A stretch of DNA of 35,676 nt, taken from positions 1 through 35,676 of the forward strand of contig CAYFOI010000013.1 of assembly GCA_964344725.1 (NCBI GenBank), read 5' to 3'. The first letter of the stretch is position 1. Every line of letters starts with the position of its first letter. Below, piece by piece: positions 16,509 to 22,853 of this stretch. The notes beneath the pieces were generated by a model. That model ran no database searches. It saw nothing but the letters and a program-made list of their open reading frames with translations, and was not told where the DNA came from. The DNA comes from CG2-30-44-17 sp964344725. GTDB lineage: Bacteria; Patescibacteriota; Gracilibacteria; UBA1369; UBA12470. The translations under genes were made by a program, and so were the position numbers.

Positions 16509-17321
16509 GTGCTAAACAGAGCGACAAAATCAGTTATCTACGTTCTTTTACAAGTCACATTACTTGCTACGCCTACTAGCGTTTTTACAGAAGTGCAGGC
16601 GGCTCGAGAAGCTCGCATTTTAGATCCTATATCTGTCGAGAAGTCTTACGAACTTCCTCACTCTGCAAGTGCATCAATGAATATTGAGGGTAAAGCTCAA
16701 GATTCAGATGTTGAAGCTTGTATGACGCTTGCTCTTGAGGTTTTGGATGCACTTCCAGAAGAGCATGCAGATGCCCTTGAAGATATTACATTCGTGTTTG
16801 ATGACGATGCAAAAAGGGGCCAAGCTGGTGGAAATAAGATGCGCATTAGATGTGCAAACGTTTCTGAAGAAGAGTTTGCAGCAGTTTTGATTCATGAAAT
16901 GGGTCACGTTGTTGACCTTGGACTTATGGAAGGTGTCGATGGAGATACTAATGCTTTCCAAGATGGCAAGAGACCTGTTCTGAGCGATGATCCAAGTGTT
17001 TTATTCTATGAGATTTCTTGGGTTTCTAATTACGATTTCTCTGAAGGTATTCATGGCTATTCGTTTGTGAGCCAGTATGCAGCTTCTGATCCTTTTGAAG
17101 ATTTTGCAGAAAGCTATGCTGCTTATGTGCTTCATGGCGAGATGTTCCGTGAATTTGCATCTTCTAATGAAGAATTAGCTGAAAAATATGAATTTCTTAA
17201 GACATATGTGTTTGACGGCGTTGAGTATGATGGAATTTCACTCGCTGAATTCTCAAGCAGCACAAGAGTATATGATGTGACTAAACTTCCTTTCGATTTA
17301 GATTCATTTCTAAATAAATAG
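16509..17321 (+). CDS. Secreted HExxH zinc metalloprotease
   Basis: This 270-residue protein is probably exported and proteolytic. The GTG start gives a signal peptide: basic MLNRATKS, a hydrophobic core VIYVLLQVTLLATP, and cleavage near residue 31 after VQA. The zinc motif HEMGH is at 129-133. A glutamate-rich helix DPFEDFAESYAAYV (194-207) about 65 residues later probably supplies the third ligand (E197 or E201), giving a gluzincin pattern. I cannot assign a MEROPS family. It is preceded by a perfect consensus promoter and followed by a strong terminator, so it forms a single-gene transcript expected to be highly expressed. Confidence 0.85.
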   Translation: MLNRATKSVIYVLLQVTLLATPTSVFTEVQAAREARILDPISVEKSYELPHSASASMNIEGKAQDSDVEACMTLALEVLDALPEEHADALEDITFVFDDDAKRGQAGGNKMRIRCANVSEEEFAAVLIHEMGHVVDLGLMEGVDGDTNAFQDGKRPVLSDDPSVLFYEISWVSNYDFSEGIHGYSFVSQYAASDPFEDFAESYAAYVLHGEMFREFASSNEELAEKYEFLKTYVFDGVEYDGISLAEFSSSTRVYDVTKLPFDLDSFLNK

Positions 17322-17374
17322 TTGGTAGGACTCCCCGGTTTCGACTGGGGTACTCCTTTCCACACCTCCTCCTT

Positions 17375-17408
17375 AATCTCCCGGCTGTGTCCCAGCCGGG
17401 GGATTTTC
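17375..17408 (+). terminator. Strong intrinsic terminator after the metalloprotease gene
   Basis: A 13-bp stem (17375-17387 with 17393-17405, one G-U) has a TGTCC loop and is followed by TTTTC. Upstream, 17331-17361 holds a second, imperfect hairpin around CCCC/GGGG. Confidence 0.85.
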
Positions 17409-17665
17409 TAATAGTAGCGAGGATCGCGTTTGGAAGCGCGCACACCTGCGCAGCATGGAAGTACCCTTGGGGTGAAGGCAAATTCGCACATTTGCCGTAG
17501 CGAACAAGCATTTTTACGAAGTAAACAATCCGTAGTGGTAAAAAGCCGAGCTCCGCGAGGCTTTTGGGAACGAAGGACAACTTTCAAGAAATTACGAGTA
17601 TTTTTGCGGAGCAAATAATACAAGTTATTTTGTAGAAAGTTGAGAGAAATCCTATTGCAGGTAGT

Positions 17666-17683
17666 TTTCGGGCGCGCCCGAAA
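17666..17683. repeat. Perfect 18-bp GC-rich palindrome
   Basis: TTTCGGGCGCGCCCGAAA is identical to its reverse complement with no loop. It could be a protein-binding site, or fold as a short hairpin terminator followed by TTTAC. Confidence 0.7.
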
Positions 17684-17694
17684 TTTACAGGTTA

Positions 17695-17718
17695 AAATCT
17701 GGTCCCGGGACCAGATTT
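17695..17718. repeat. Perfect 24-bp palindrome
   Basis: AAATCTGGTCCC is followed directly by its exact reverse complement. It lies 11 bases after the preceding palindrome and about 80 bases before tRNA-His. It may be a bidirectional terminator or operator. No T tract longer than three follows. Confidence 0.75.
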
Positions 17719-17800
17719 AGCTTCTATAATTCCTCAGAACAGCTCGAAATCATATTGTCTCCCCACTCCACTTCCATTAAAATGCCTAAGCAAAATTATG

Positions 17801-17877
17801 GTGACTGTAGCTCAGTTGGTTAGAGCGTCCGGTTGTGGTCCGGAAGGTCGTGGGTTCGAACCCCATCAGTCACCCCA
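17801..17877 (+). tRNA. tRNA-His (anticodon GTG), CCA encoded
   Basis: The cloverleaf is complete. The acceptor stem GTGACTG pairs with CAGTCAC (17867-17873), and the D loop contains AGCTCAGTTGGTTAGAGC. The anticodon arm TCCGG-TTGTGGT-CCGGA has GTG at the anticodon. The T arm is GTGGG-TTCGAAC-CCCAT. The discriminator base is C (17874), and the template has G just before the acceptor stem (17800), matching the G-1:C73 identity pair of tRNA-His. CCA is encoded at 17875-17877. Confidence 0.97.
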
Positions 17878-17887
17878 GCTTTGTTGG

Positions 17888-19069
17888 TTATATAATTTTC
17901 ACTTTTTTAAGTGCCAGCAAACTCATGCCTCCTAGAACCAAGATAAGTCCTGCTGCGAATGCAAAAGCTGTCTGAATTGAGTAAAAATCTGTTATCCAAC
18001 CTAGAAAAGGAGCAAAGACTAAAAATATACCTCTAGTAAGGAAACTTCTTATTGATAGGACTGTAGCTCTCCTGTCGGCACTGATAATTTTTTGAATATA
18101 ATCTTGTACTATTGGCAAATGAACTCCCCACAGGAATGTTGCTATCATAAATACCAGAATCATGTATGGGCTTTTTACGATTGCTAATGATCCCCAAACA
18201 ATAGCAGCCATCAGTGGGATCAGGATGAGTGCTAATTTTGGCGTTATCTTTTCTTCGATTTCCTTGGCGTATTTTCCTCCAAACCCTGAAGTGACATTCA
18301 TTAAGGAGATAATTATCCCAAAGAATATAATTGGCACTTCGGTTACTTCCATATACTTCTGATACAACCAGAATGTGATAAGGAAAAATCCTGGAGGTAT
18401 TGCCCCATAAATCAATAAATATTTTAGTTTTTTATTCTTGATAAAAGATTCTTTGCATATATTTGTAAAATGCTTCCACGTTTCGAATGCTTTTTCATGA
18501 GTTTTCGGTTCTACTAGAGTAAATACAACGATTATCGCTAAAAACCACGGGATGATTGTCGAATAGAATGGTAGTCTGATCATCAAACCTGCCATAAATG
18601 CACCTGTTACTTTTGCAAATGTGGCGGCCATCCTGCCTGCGAAAAAATAGTTCCCTTGTTTCTTTTTGTACTCGTCTTCCCTCCCCAATTCTACCAACGT
18701 ATCGTACATTAATGCTTCGTTCGCACCAGATTGGAAGCTAGCACCTATACCGATAACAACTTCTCCTAGCAAAAACCCCAAAAAACTGCCCGAAAAGACG
18801 AATAATAAAAGACCTATGAATTCTAAAACAGCACCAAGCATCATACTGTTTTTTCTCCCATATAAATCGGCAAAATAACCCGACGGTATCTCGCATAACA
18901 TAACCATCGCTGCAAATGCTGCTTCAAGATAAAAGATTTGCTGCATTGAAAATCCCAGACCACTCCAGAATGGAACAAGGATTGGTATGAAAAATATCAT
19001 TTCATATAAAAAGTTGTGTAGATACAACTTTTTTATATTGCCGCTTATTGTTGCGTTGAGAATGCTCAT
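17888..19069 (-). CDS. Major facilitator superfamily transporter
   Basis: This 393-residue membrane transporter of the MFS fold has about 12 hydrophobic helices. The loop 2-3 signature GYFADLYGRKNSM matches motif A (GxLaDrxGrk). The closest general type is the small-molecule or drug-efflux MFS, and the substrate is not readable. It ends ten bases from tRNA-His on the opposite strand. A divergent promoter region shared with the GNAT gene lies upstream. Its -10 TATTAT is seven bases before ATG, predicting a leaderless or nearly leaderless mRNA. Confidence 0.92.
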   Translation of the reverse strand: MSILNATISGNIKKLYLHNFLYEMIFFIPILVPFWSGLGFSMQQIFYLEAAFAAMVMLCEIPSGYFADLYGRKNSMMLGAVLEFIGLLLFVFSGSFLGFLLGEVVIGIGASFQSGANEALMYDTLVELGREDEYKKKQGNYFFAGRMAATFAKVTGAFMAGLMIRLPFYSTIIPWFLAIIVVFTLVEPKTHEKAFETWKHFTNICKESFIKNKKLKYLLIYGAIPPGFFLITFWLYQKYMEVTEVPIIFFGIIISLMNVTSGFGGKYAKEIEEKITPKLALILIPLMAAIVWGSLAIVKSPYMILVFMIATFLWGVHLPIVQDYIQKIISADRRATVLSIRSFLTRGIFLVFAPFLGWITDFYSIQTAFAFAAGLILVLGGMSLLALKKVKII

Positions 19070-19076
19070 CTTTATA

Positions 19077-19105
19077 ATAATACAATAACTTTATTGTCCT
19101 GGCAA
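19077..19105 (-). promoter_or_regulatory. Promoter of the MFS gene (leaderless)
   Basis: On the minus strand TTGCCA (19105-19100), a 17-bp spacer and TATTAT (19082-19077). ATG begins at 19069, so transcription should start at or one base from the start codon. Confidence 0.7.
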
Positions 19106-19108
19106 CCA

Positions 19109-19137
19109 TTTACCGCCGTGCCATTTCGTGGTATAAT
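19109..19137 (+). promoter_or_regulatory. Promoter of the GNAT gene (leaderless)
   Basis: TTTACC (19109-19114), a 17-bp spacer and a perfect TATAAT (19132-19137) with TGG just before (extended -10). ATG begins six bases later at 19144, so the mRNA should be leaderless. The -35 is only three bases from the -35 of the divergent MFS promoter. Confidence 0.8.
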
Positions 19138-19143
19138 TGTCTG

Positions 19144-19770
19144 ATGACAGATGAAATGAGACAACCTGGTAAACACCCTCCTGTTGAAACTAGAAACGGA
19201 GGACCTGATGCAAATGTAAACTCTGAACAGGTTGCGTTTTTAGCACGTCAATACGCTAAAGCTGTTTATAGTGATATTCCCGCAGAAGATTTCCCTGCAT
19301 GGGAACAGGGTGCAATAGACCGAGCGCAGAGATTAGTTGCAGATCCAAATACGCTACTTGCCTTTGTTGACGATGTTTTGGTTGGGATAGCTGGGTGGAA
19401 TAACATAGGTCAAACTGAGAATGGACAAGATGTCCTAGAAGTCACAATGACGACGACACATCCAGGATATAGAGGTCAAGGAATAGCCTCGAAGTTATAT
19501 GAAGAAAGAGAAACCATGATTAGAGATCAATATCCAAAAGGCATCATCGGAGGCGTAACCCATAGCGAAATCATTCCGAAGATTCTAGCTAAACGAGGTT
19601 TTACCGAAATGGATCTTGGACAATATCTTGCTTTGACCAATGACCATAGGTTAGCTGACCTTGAACAGATGCAATCTATGGAGTTTAGAGCTTTTACTTT
19701 AGACCTTGCAGAAACTGATAACCACAGAGGAGATTACCAGGAACGAATGGGCGACGTGCTATCAGAATAA
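19144..19770 (+). CDS. GNAT-family N-acetyltransferase
   Basis: This 208-residue acetyl-CoA-dependent transferase of unknown substrate starts with a 25-residue polar, disordered N-terminus. The GNAT core begins near residue 28. LLAFVDDVLVGIAGWN gives strands before motif A. Motif A, HPGYRGQGIASKLYEE, starts at H106, with the acetyl-CoA loop R110-G-Q-G-I-A. IIPKILAKRGF is the usual C-terminal helix and turn. The final 50 residues are extra. The gene is divergent from the MFS transporter with back-to-back promoters, and its own promoter predicts a leaderless mRNA. The 233 bases after it hold no gene I trust. Confidence 0.9.
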   Translation: MTDEMRQPGKHPPVETRNGGPDANVNSEQVAFLARQYAKAVYSDIPAEDFPAWEQGAIDRAQRLVADPNTLLAFVDDVLVGIAGWNNIGQTENGQDVLEVTMTTTHPGYRGQGIASKLYEERETMIRDQYPKGIIGGVTHSEIIPKILAKRGFTEMDLGQYLALTNDHRLADLEQMQSMEFRAFTLDLAETDNHRGDYQERMGDVLSE

Positions 19771-20003
19771 GGTTTAACAGATCTGCATTAAGGACAGTTG
19801 TTTCTCACAAACCTCAGTCCAAACGTCGTCCACGATCCGACCCCATTGCGGTTTTTTTGTTTTTGTGGAGATGATTTCTGCAGCGTTCCTCATTTATTAA
19901 AATCGTACATGCTAGATTTTGATAAACAGGAAGCGAAACCATCAGATTCACAAAAACAAAAAAACTTGTGTGACATAGCTTATCTAGTCGTCAAAGACAG
20001 GTT

Positions 20004-20654
20004 TTACTCCAAATCCCACCTGTAATGCCCTGTAATCTCAGTAGGCCAATTTAGCAAATAATTGTCCTCTTTTATTCCATATCCGTAGTTATGAATAATC
20101 AGCGGAGTTCCATCGGCGTTTCTCTCGTCAGAGATAATAGCAACATGCCATAACCCGCCCTCTATTTGATCGTAAGTCACGATGTCCCCTCCTTGCCATT
20201 CAGACAAATTCTCTTCATCCCAAGGTATTACCTCGGTTGTAAGACTGACCGCATATTTATCCAAAAAAACCTTTATATTCCTGACTCTTCTAAAATTTAT
20301 ATTCGGATCAGGAACTGGATCTGAAAGGTAGTCATCAGGATAGAGAGCCATATCTTCATCGATCATTTCTTTAAAATCATATCCAGCACCTTTAAGAGCT
20401 CGCCAGAGTACGTCTGCACAAACCCCGCTATTTTCTGGCGGATAGGCATCCGCGTAATAACTTGTATCATATTCTGTTACAACACCTATCTGCGCCCTAG
20501 CGCTCTCCAAAATGTCTGTGTAATCGTCGATACCATCGCCATCTTTGTCTACTGTGCTTTGAATTGACTGAATCTCTATTCTCGCTTCTTCGAAAACACA
20601 GGAGCTCAGCAGGTTTACGAGTATTACTAGTATGATGATGAAAGCTTTTCTCAT
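20004..20654 (-). CDS. DUF1287-family lipoprotein
   Basis: This 216-residue protein should be exported and lipid-anchored: MRKAFIIILVILVNLLSSC has a lipobox with Cys19. Residues 36-44 (DKDGDGIDD) resemble a calcium-binding DxDxDG repeat. The remainder matches DUF1287 as I know it: GVCADVLWRALK with C79, a PDPNINFRRVRN stretch, GGDIVTYD, GGLWHVAI with H170, and IIHNYG. The Cys-His arrangement is like NlpC/P60-type amidases, so a peptidoglycan or amide hydrolase role is possible but unproven. The promoter is TTGATA-N16-TATAAT, ending six bases before ATG, so the mRNA should be leaderless. Confidence 0.88.
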   Translation of the reverse strand: MRKAFIIILVILVNLLSSCVFEEARIEIQSIQSTVDKDGDGIDDYTDILESARAQIGVVTEYDTSYYADAYPPENSGVCADVLWRALKGAGYDFKEMIDEDMALYPDDYLSDPVPDPNINFRRVRNIKVFLDKYAVSLTTEVIPWDEENLSEWQGGDIVTYDQIEGGLWHVAIISDERNADGTPLIIHNYGYGIKEDNYLLNWPTEITGHYRWDLE

Positions 20655-20660
20655 GTGTTG

Positions 20661-20688
20661 ATTATATAGTTAAACACTCCTATATCAA
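20661..20688 (-). promoter_or_regulatory. Promoter of the DUF1287 gene (leaderless)
   Basis: On the minus strand TTGATA (20688-20683), a 16-bp spacer and a perfect TATAAT (20666-20661). Six bases (CAACAC) then separate it from the ATG ending at 20654. Confidence 0.75.
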
Positions 20689-20696
20689 AACCTGTC

Positions 20697-20726
20697 TTGA
20701 CACCCCCTGGGGGTGTATGCTATTCT
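20697..20726 (+). promoter_or_regulatory. Promoter with C/G-tract palindromic operator for the CsoR-family gene
   Basis: TTGACA (20697-20702), an 18-bp spacer and TATTCT (20721-20726). Bases 20700-20716 form a palindrome, ACACCCCC-T-GGGGGTGT, that covers the end of the -35 and most of the spacer. C/G-tract palindromes are the known operator type of CsoR/RcnR/CstR repressors, so binding here would block RNA polymerase. The gene encoding such a repressor starts 27 bases downstream, which implies autoregulation. Confidence 0.85.
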
Positions 20727-20753
20727 GTTAAGTGCATTATTAATTCTCCTTAT

Positions 20754-20993
20754 ATGAAAACTCAAAAACAATTAATTCAAAATGTAATTGGCCAATTACA
20801 AGGCGTTGCGAAAATGATGGACGATGACAAGGGCTGCTTTGAGACTTTAATTCAGATGAAAGCCGCCAAGGCTGCACTTGTTTCTGCTATGAATAAGTTC
20901 TTGCAAGACAATTTCCTTAAATGCCTTTCGGCTTGTAACGATCAGGACGAGGTTTGCAAAAAATTCTTTACCGAAATTCTTAAAAACAATTAA
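20754..20993 (+). CDS. CsoR-family repressor, CstR-like (Cys-Asn-Cys site)
   Basis: This 79-residue all-helical DNA-binding repressor of the CsoR/RcnR/FrmR/CstR family contains LIQNVIGQLQGVAKMMDD, KGCFETLIQMKAAKAAL and DNFLKCL. The start is ATG 20754. An upstream in-frame start at 20697 would translate the operator. In copper-sensing CsoR the ligands are Cys, His and Cys with the two Cys 29 apart. Here C28 and C57 keep that spacing but the His position is N53. Loss of the His with both Cys kept is the pattern of persulfide-sensing CstR. C61 and C68 are extra. It is two bases upstream of the transporter gene. Confidence 0.9.
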   Translation: MKTQKQLIQNVIGQLQGVAKMMDDDKGCFETLIQMKAAKAALVSAMNKFLQDNFLKCLSACNDQDEVCKKFFTEILKNN

Positions 20994-20995
20994 TC

Positions 20996-22147
20996 ATGAC
21001 AAAAAAAAGTTTTTCTCCGCTTATATTCTTAGCATCGCTTGGTGCTGGAGGTATCGCAATTATCCCTTTTGCATTTCTTAATTACACATTCGATCATGAG
21101 TCAGGCTTAATCCAGATGAGTCATATTGGACATGGTAGTCTCACATTGTGGCAGGAGATATTCTTCCGTTCTCTTGAAGGAGTAATGCTCGTTTTTATTG
21201 CAGCACATTTTATTCTTTCTGTGATTTTTGCTGTGCAGCTTATCAAATGGATTGCTGCTAAAGGGCACATTGCTCTTCTTGGAGATCCGCTCAAAAATGC
21301 TGCGATTTTGGCTCCGTTTATCTCTATTACGATGACGATGAATGTCGGCATTGGGCCGATTCGTTATTTTATTCCAGCTATGGCTGAGAATCTTCAGTCT
21401 TTTATGCTGCCTGCTCTGGTTTTTTGGTCTGTAATTTGGATTGCGCTTATTTATACTGAGATCAAGCTTCTTCAAACGTCTTTCGAGAAGAGTTTTGATG
21501 TAAGTAAAATTCACTTTGGCTGGCTACTTCATCCTTTTGCTCTGGGGATGGTCACTGTGACTGGTATGGGTATCGCAGCTATGGCTAGTGATGCTACCAT
21601 CGCGCATATTGCAGTTTTTATGTCTCTTATATCAGGAAGCATGGGTATATTTTTATTGGCTGTGAAGATGGTTGCTTTGTTCAAAAGTCATTTTGCAGCT
21701 CCTAGCTTGCCTGAGGAGAGACAGTTTTTTCCTAGCTTTTTGATTGTAATTCCGAATATTACCCTTTATGCAATCAGTATGTTTCGCTTCGGGCATTATC
21801 TTGAGCATCAACATGCTGCTGAGATGGGCTCTTATTTCTTGATTGTTATGACAACTGCATTTGCCTTTGAGACCTGGTATCTGCTCTTTGGATTAAGTCT
21901 TCTTAAAGATTATTTCAAAAAACACTTCCATAAGGAGTATTATGTTTCTCAATGGGGACTCGTATGCCCTGTTGTCGCTTATGCTGTTTTGGGTAACTTT
22001 GTTCATAAAGTCTTTATCGCTAATCAAGCGTTGTATTGGCTTATCGTTGCTATCATGGTTGTTGCAGTAGTACTGTTCTTTGCTTTGCTAAGAAAGCAGT
22101 GCAGATGCACAGGAATATTGTCGCAGAAGCAATTAGAATGTAGCTAG
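20996..22147 (+). CDS. Ten-helix TDT-type transporter (TehA/SLAC1/SSU1-like)
   Basis: This 383-residue integral membrane protein has ten hydrophobic helices, beginning SPLIFLASLGAGGIAIIPFA and ending YWLIVAIMVVAVVLFFALL. Length, helix count and segments such as GWLLHPFALGMVTVTGMG fit the TDT family (TehA, SLAC1 anion channels, SSU1 sulfite exporters, C4-dicarboxylate carriers). Assignment is by overall pattern, not a unique motif. The short Cys-containing tail (KQCRCTG, LECS) could be redox-active. It follows the CsoR-family repressor by two bases and must be controlled by it. Sulfite or another sulfur anion is a reasonable guess for the substrate. Its TAG stop shares CTAG with the convergent gene. 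Confidence 0.72.
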   Translation: MTKKSFSPLIFLASLGAGGIAIIPFAFLNYTFDHESGLIQMSHIGHGSLTLWQEIFFRSLEGVMLVFIAAHFILSVIFAVQLIKWIAAKGHIALLGDPLKNAAILAPFISITMTMNVGIGPIRYFIPAMAENLQSFMLPALVFWSVIWIALIYTEIKLLQTSFEKSFDVSKIHFGWLLHPFALGMVTVTGMGIAAMASDATIAHIAVFMSLISGSMGIFLLAVKMVALFKSHFAAPSLPEERQFFPSFLIVIPNITLYAISMFRFGHYLEHQHAAEMGSYFLIVMTTAFAFETWYLLFGLSLLKDYFKKHFHKEYYVSQWGLVCPVVAYAVLGNFVHKVFIANQALYWLIVAIMVVAVVLFFALLRKQCRCTGILSQKQLECS

Positions 22148-22803
22148 TTTACCGTAATATCCTGCCTAACAATCTCTCTTCCGCCCATCGTAACGACGAA
22201 TGTGTGTACGCCTGGTTCGTAAAATTGGGCTGCTGTGTGGAGTCTGTATCGCCAACTTGCCTCTGTTGGATATGCTGAAGATCTGGTAACTTCTCCATCA
22301 TGCTCCCATTGCATCATTACTGGCGCTGCTTTCCCTTTTGGAATTGTTATTGCAAAAAAGAGCGTTACTAACTCCCTTTGCGCTACAGGCCTGTCCAATG
22401 GGATTTCACCATCTGGGTTATGCTGATCATCAACGCTATTTGTTCGGATTAGTTTAATCAAAGCTGGCTGAGTGATTTCTCCGCTATGGTATGGGCCTAG
22501 GAGATCATCGTATAAATCTTCAAATGAGCCACTGCTGCTACTAGGCACTACTGCTTGCGCTGGTTTACTGCTACTTTTCCCCCCCCCATGTTGAGCTAAA
22601 CAAAATTCGCGTCTTTTAGCTGGGCTTGTTGCATCTGAAAAAGGCTTGCCTACACTTAACATATCCGACATCAATGTAGCACGTCTTGCTCTATCAGCTT
22701 CTATATCATCACATGTATCCGCTAATGCAGGTCCTCCGCTTAATAATAAGGCTGCAGCCGCTGTTCCTATTCGCAAATATCTTCGTAAGCTTTTGATTTC
22801 CAT
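22144..22803 (-). CDS. Secreted protein with DUF2914-like C-terminal domain and G9 tract
   Basis: This 219-residue exported protein starts with a basic region (MEIKSLRRYLR) followed by a hydrophobic core and a signal peptidase site near ALADTC. Residues 30-100 are polar, with a Ser/Gly-rich linker. The last 85 residues (VTLFFAI, MMQWEHDGEVT, WRYRLHTA, GVHTFVVTMGGREI) resemble DUF2914, an Ig-like fold, but this is from memory and unconfirmed. The codons for three Gly at 22579-22587 are a run of nine G on the coding strand. Slippage there would switch the gene off by frameshift. The stop codon shares CTAG with the convergent transporter. Confidence 0.75.
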   Translation of the reverse strand: MEIKSLRRYLRIGTAAAALLLSGGPALADTCDDIEADRARRATLMSDMLSVGKPFSDATSPAKRREFCLAQHGGGKSSSKPAQAVVPSSSSGSFEDLYDDLLGPYHSGEITQPALIKLIRTNSVDDQHNPDGEIPLDRPVAQRELVTLFFAITIPKGKAAPVMMQWEHDGEVTRSSAYPTEASWRYRLHTAAQFYEPGVHTFVVTMGGREIVRQDITVN

Positions 22804-22819
22804 GAATTATTCGTATAAT
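22792..22819 (+). promoter_or_regulatory. Probable promoter of the Cys-rich protein gene
   Basis: TTTGAT (22792-22797), a 16-bp spacer and a perfect TATAAT (22814-22819). The -10 is good and the -35 weak. The predicted leader is about 28 nt. It overlaps the start of the divergent 219-aa gene. Confidence 0.5.
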
Positions 22820-22853
22820 TGTTATTGGCTTAATTTAAGTTTAACTCAAAAAC

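Larger units (their letters stand above)
17409..17720. other. Structured GC-rich intergenic region, possible RNA or repeat element
   Basis: No protein gene is convincing in the 480 bases between the metalloprotease and tRNA-His. This stretch is richer in GC than its surroundings and packed with inverted repeats. GGCAAAT/ATTTGCC is at 17477-17496. GC-A-TTTTTAC pairs with GTAAAAAGC across about 17508-17546, and AAAAGCC/GGCTTTT follows at about 17540-17564. Two perfect palindromes lie at 17666-17683 and 17695-17718. An imperfect direct repeat (ATTTTTACGAAGTAAACAAT versus ATTTTTGCGGAGCAAATAAT) flanks the middle. I tested it by eye for RNase P RNA, SRP RNA and tmRNA hallmarks and found none. It may be an unrecognised structured RNA or a decayed repeat element. 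Confidence 0.5.

Noticed and set aside
17331..17361. GGTTTCGACTGGGG resembles the 5' end of tmRNA
   Set aside because: No matching 3' acceptor half with a TTCGA arm, and no tag-peptide frame follows within 400 bases. It is better seen as an imperfect hairpin before the terminator.
17408..17623. 71-codon minus-strand and 62-codon plus-strand frames in the structured intergenic region
   Set aside because: Low-complexity, Cys/Arg-rich translations of hairpin sequence; no promoter fits and both strands are open by composition.
17400..17720. CRISPR array or insertion sequence
   Set aside because: Repeats are few, imperfect and irregularly spaced; no transposase or Cas gene is present in the window.
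19798..20025. 75-codon plus-strand frame after the GNAT gene
   Set aside because: Non-ATG start and overlap with the end of the DUF1287 gene. No family or promoter. The 233-base gap holds only a T-rich stretch near 19852 with a very weak stem.
20697..20753. Upstream in-frame start for the CsoR-family gene
   Set aside because: Would translate the promoter and operator; family members start just before the first conserved helix.
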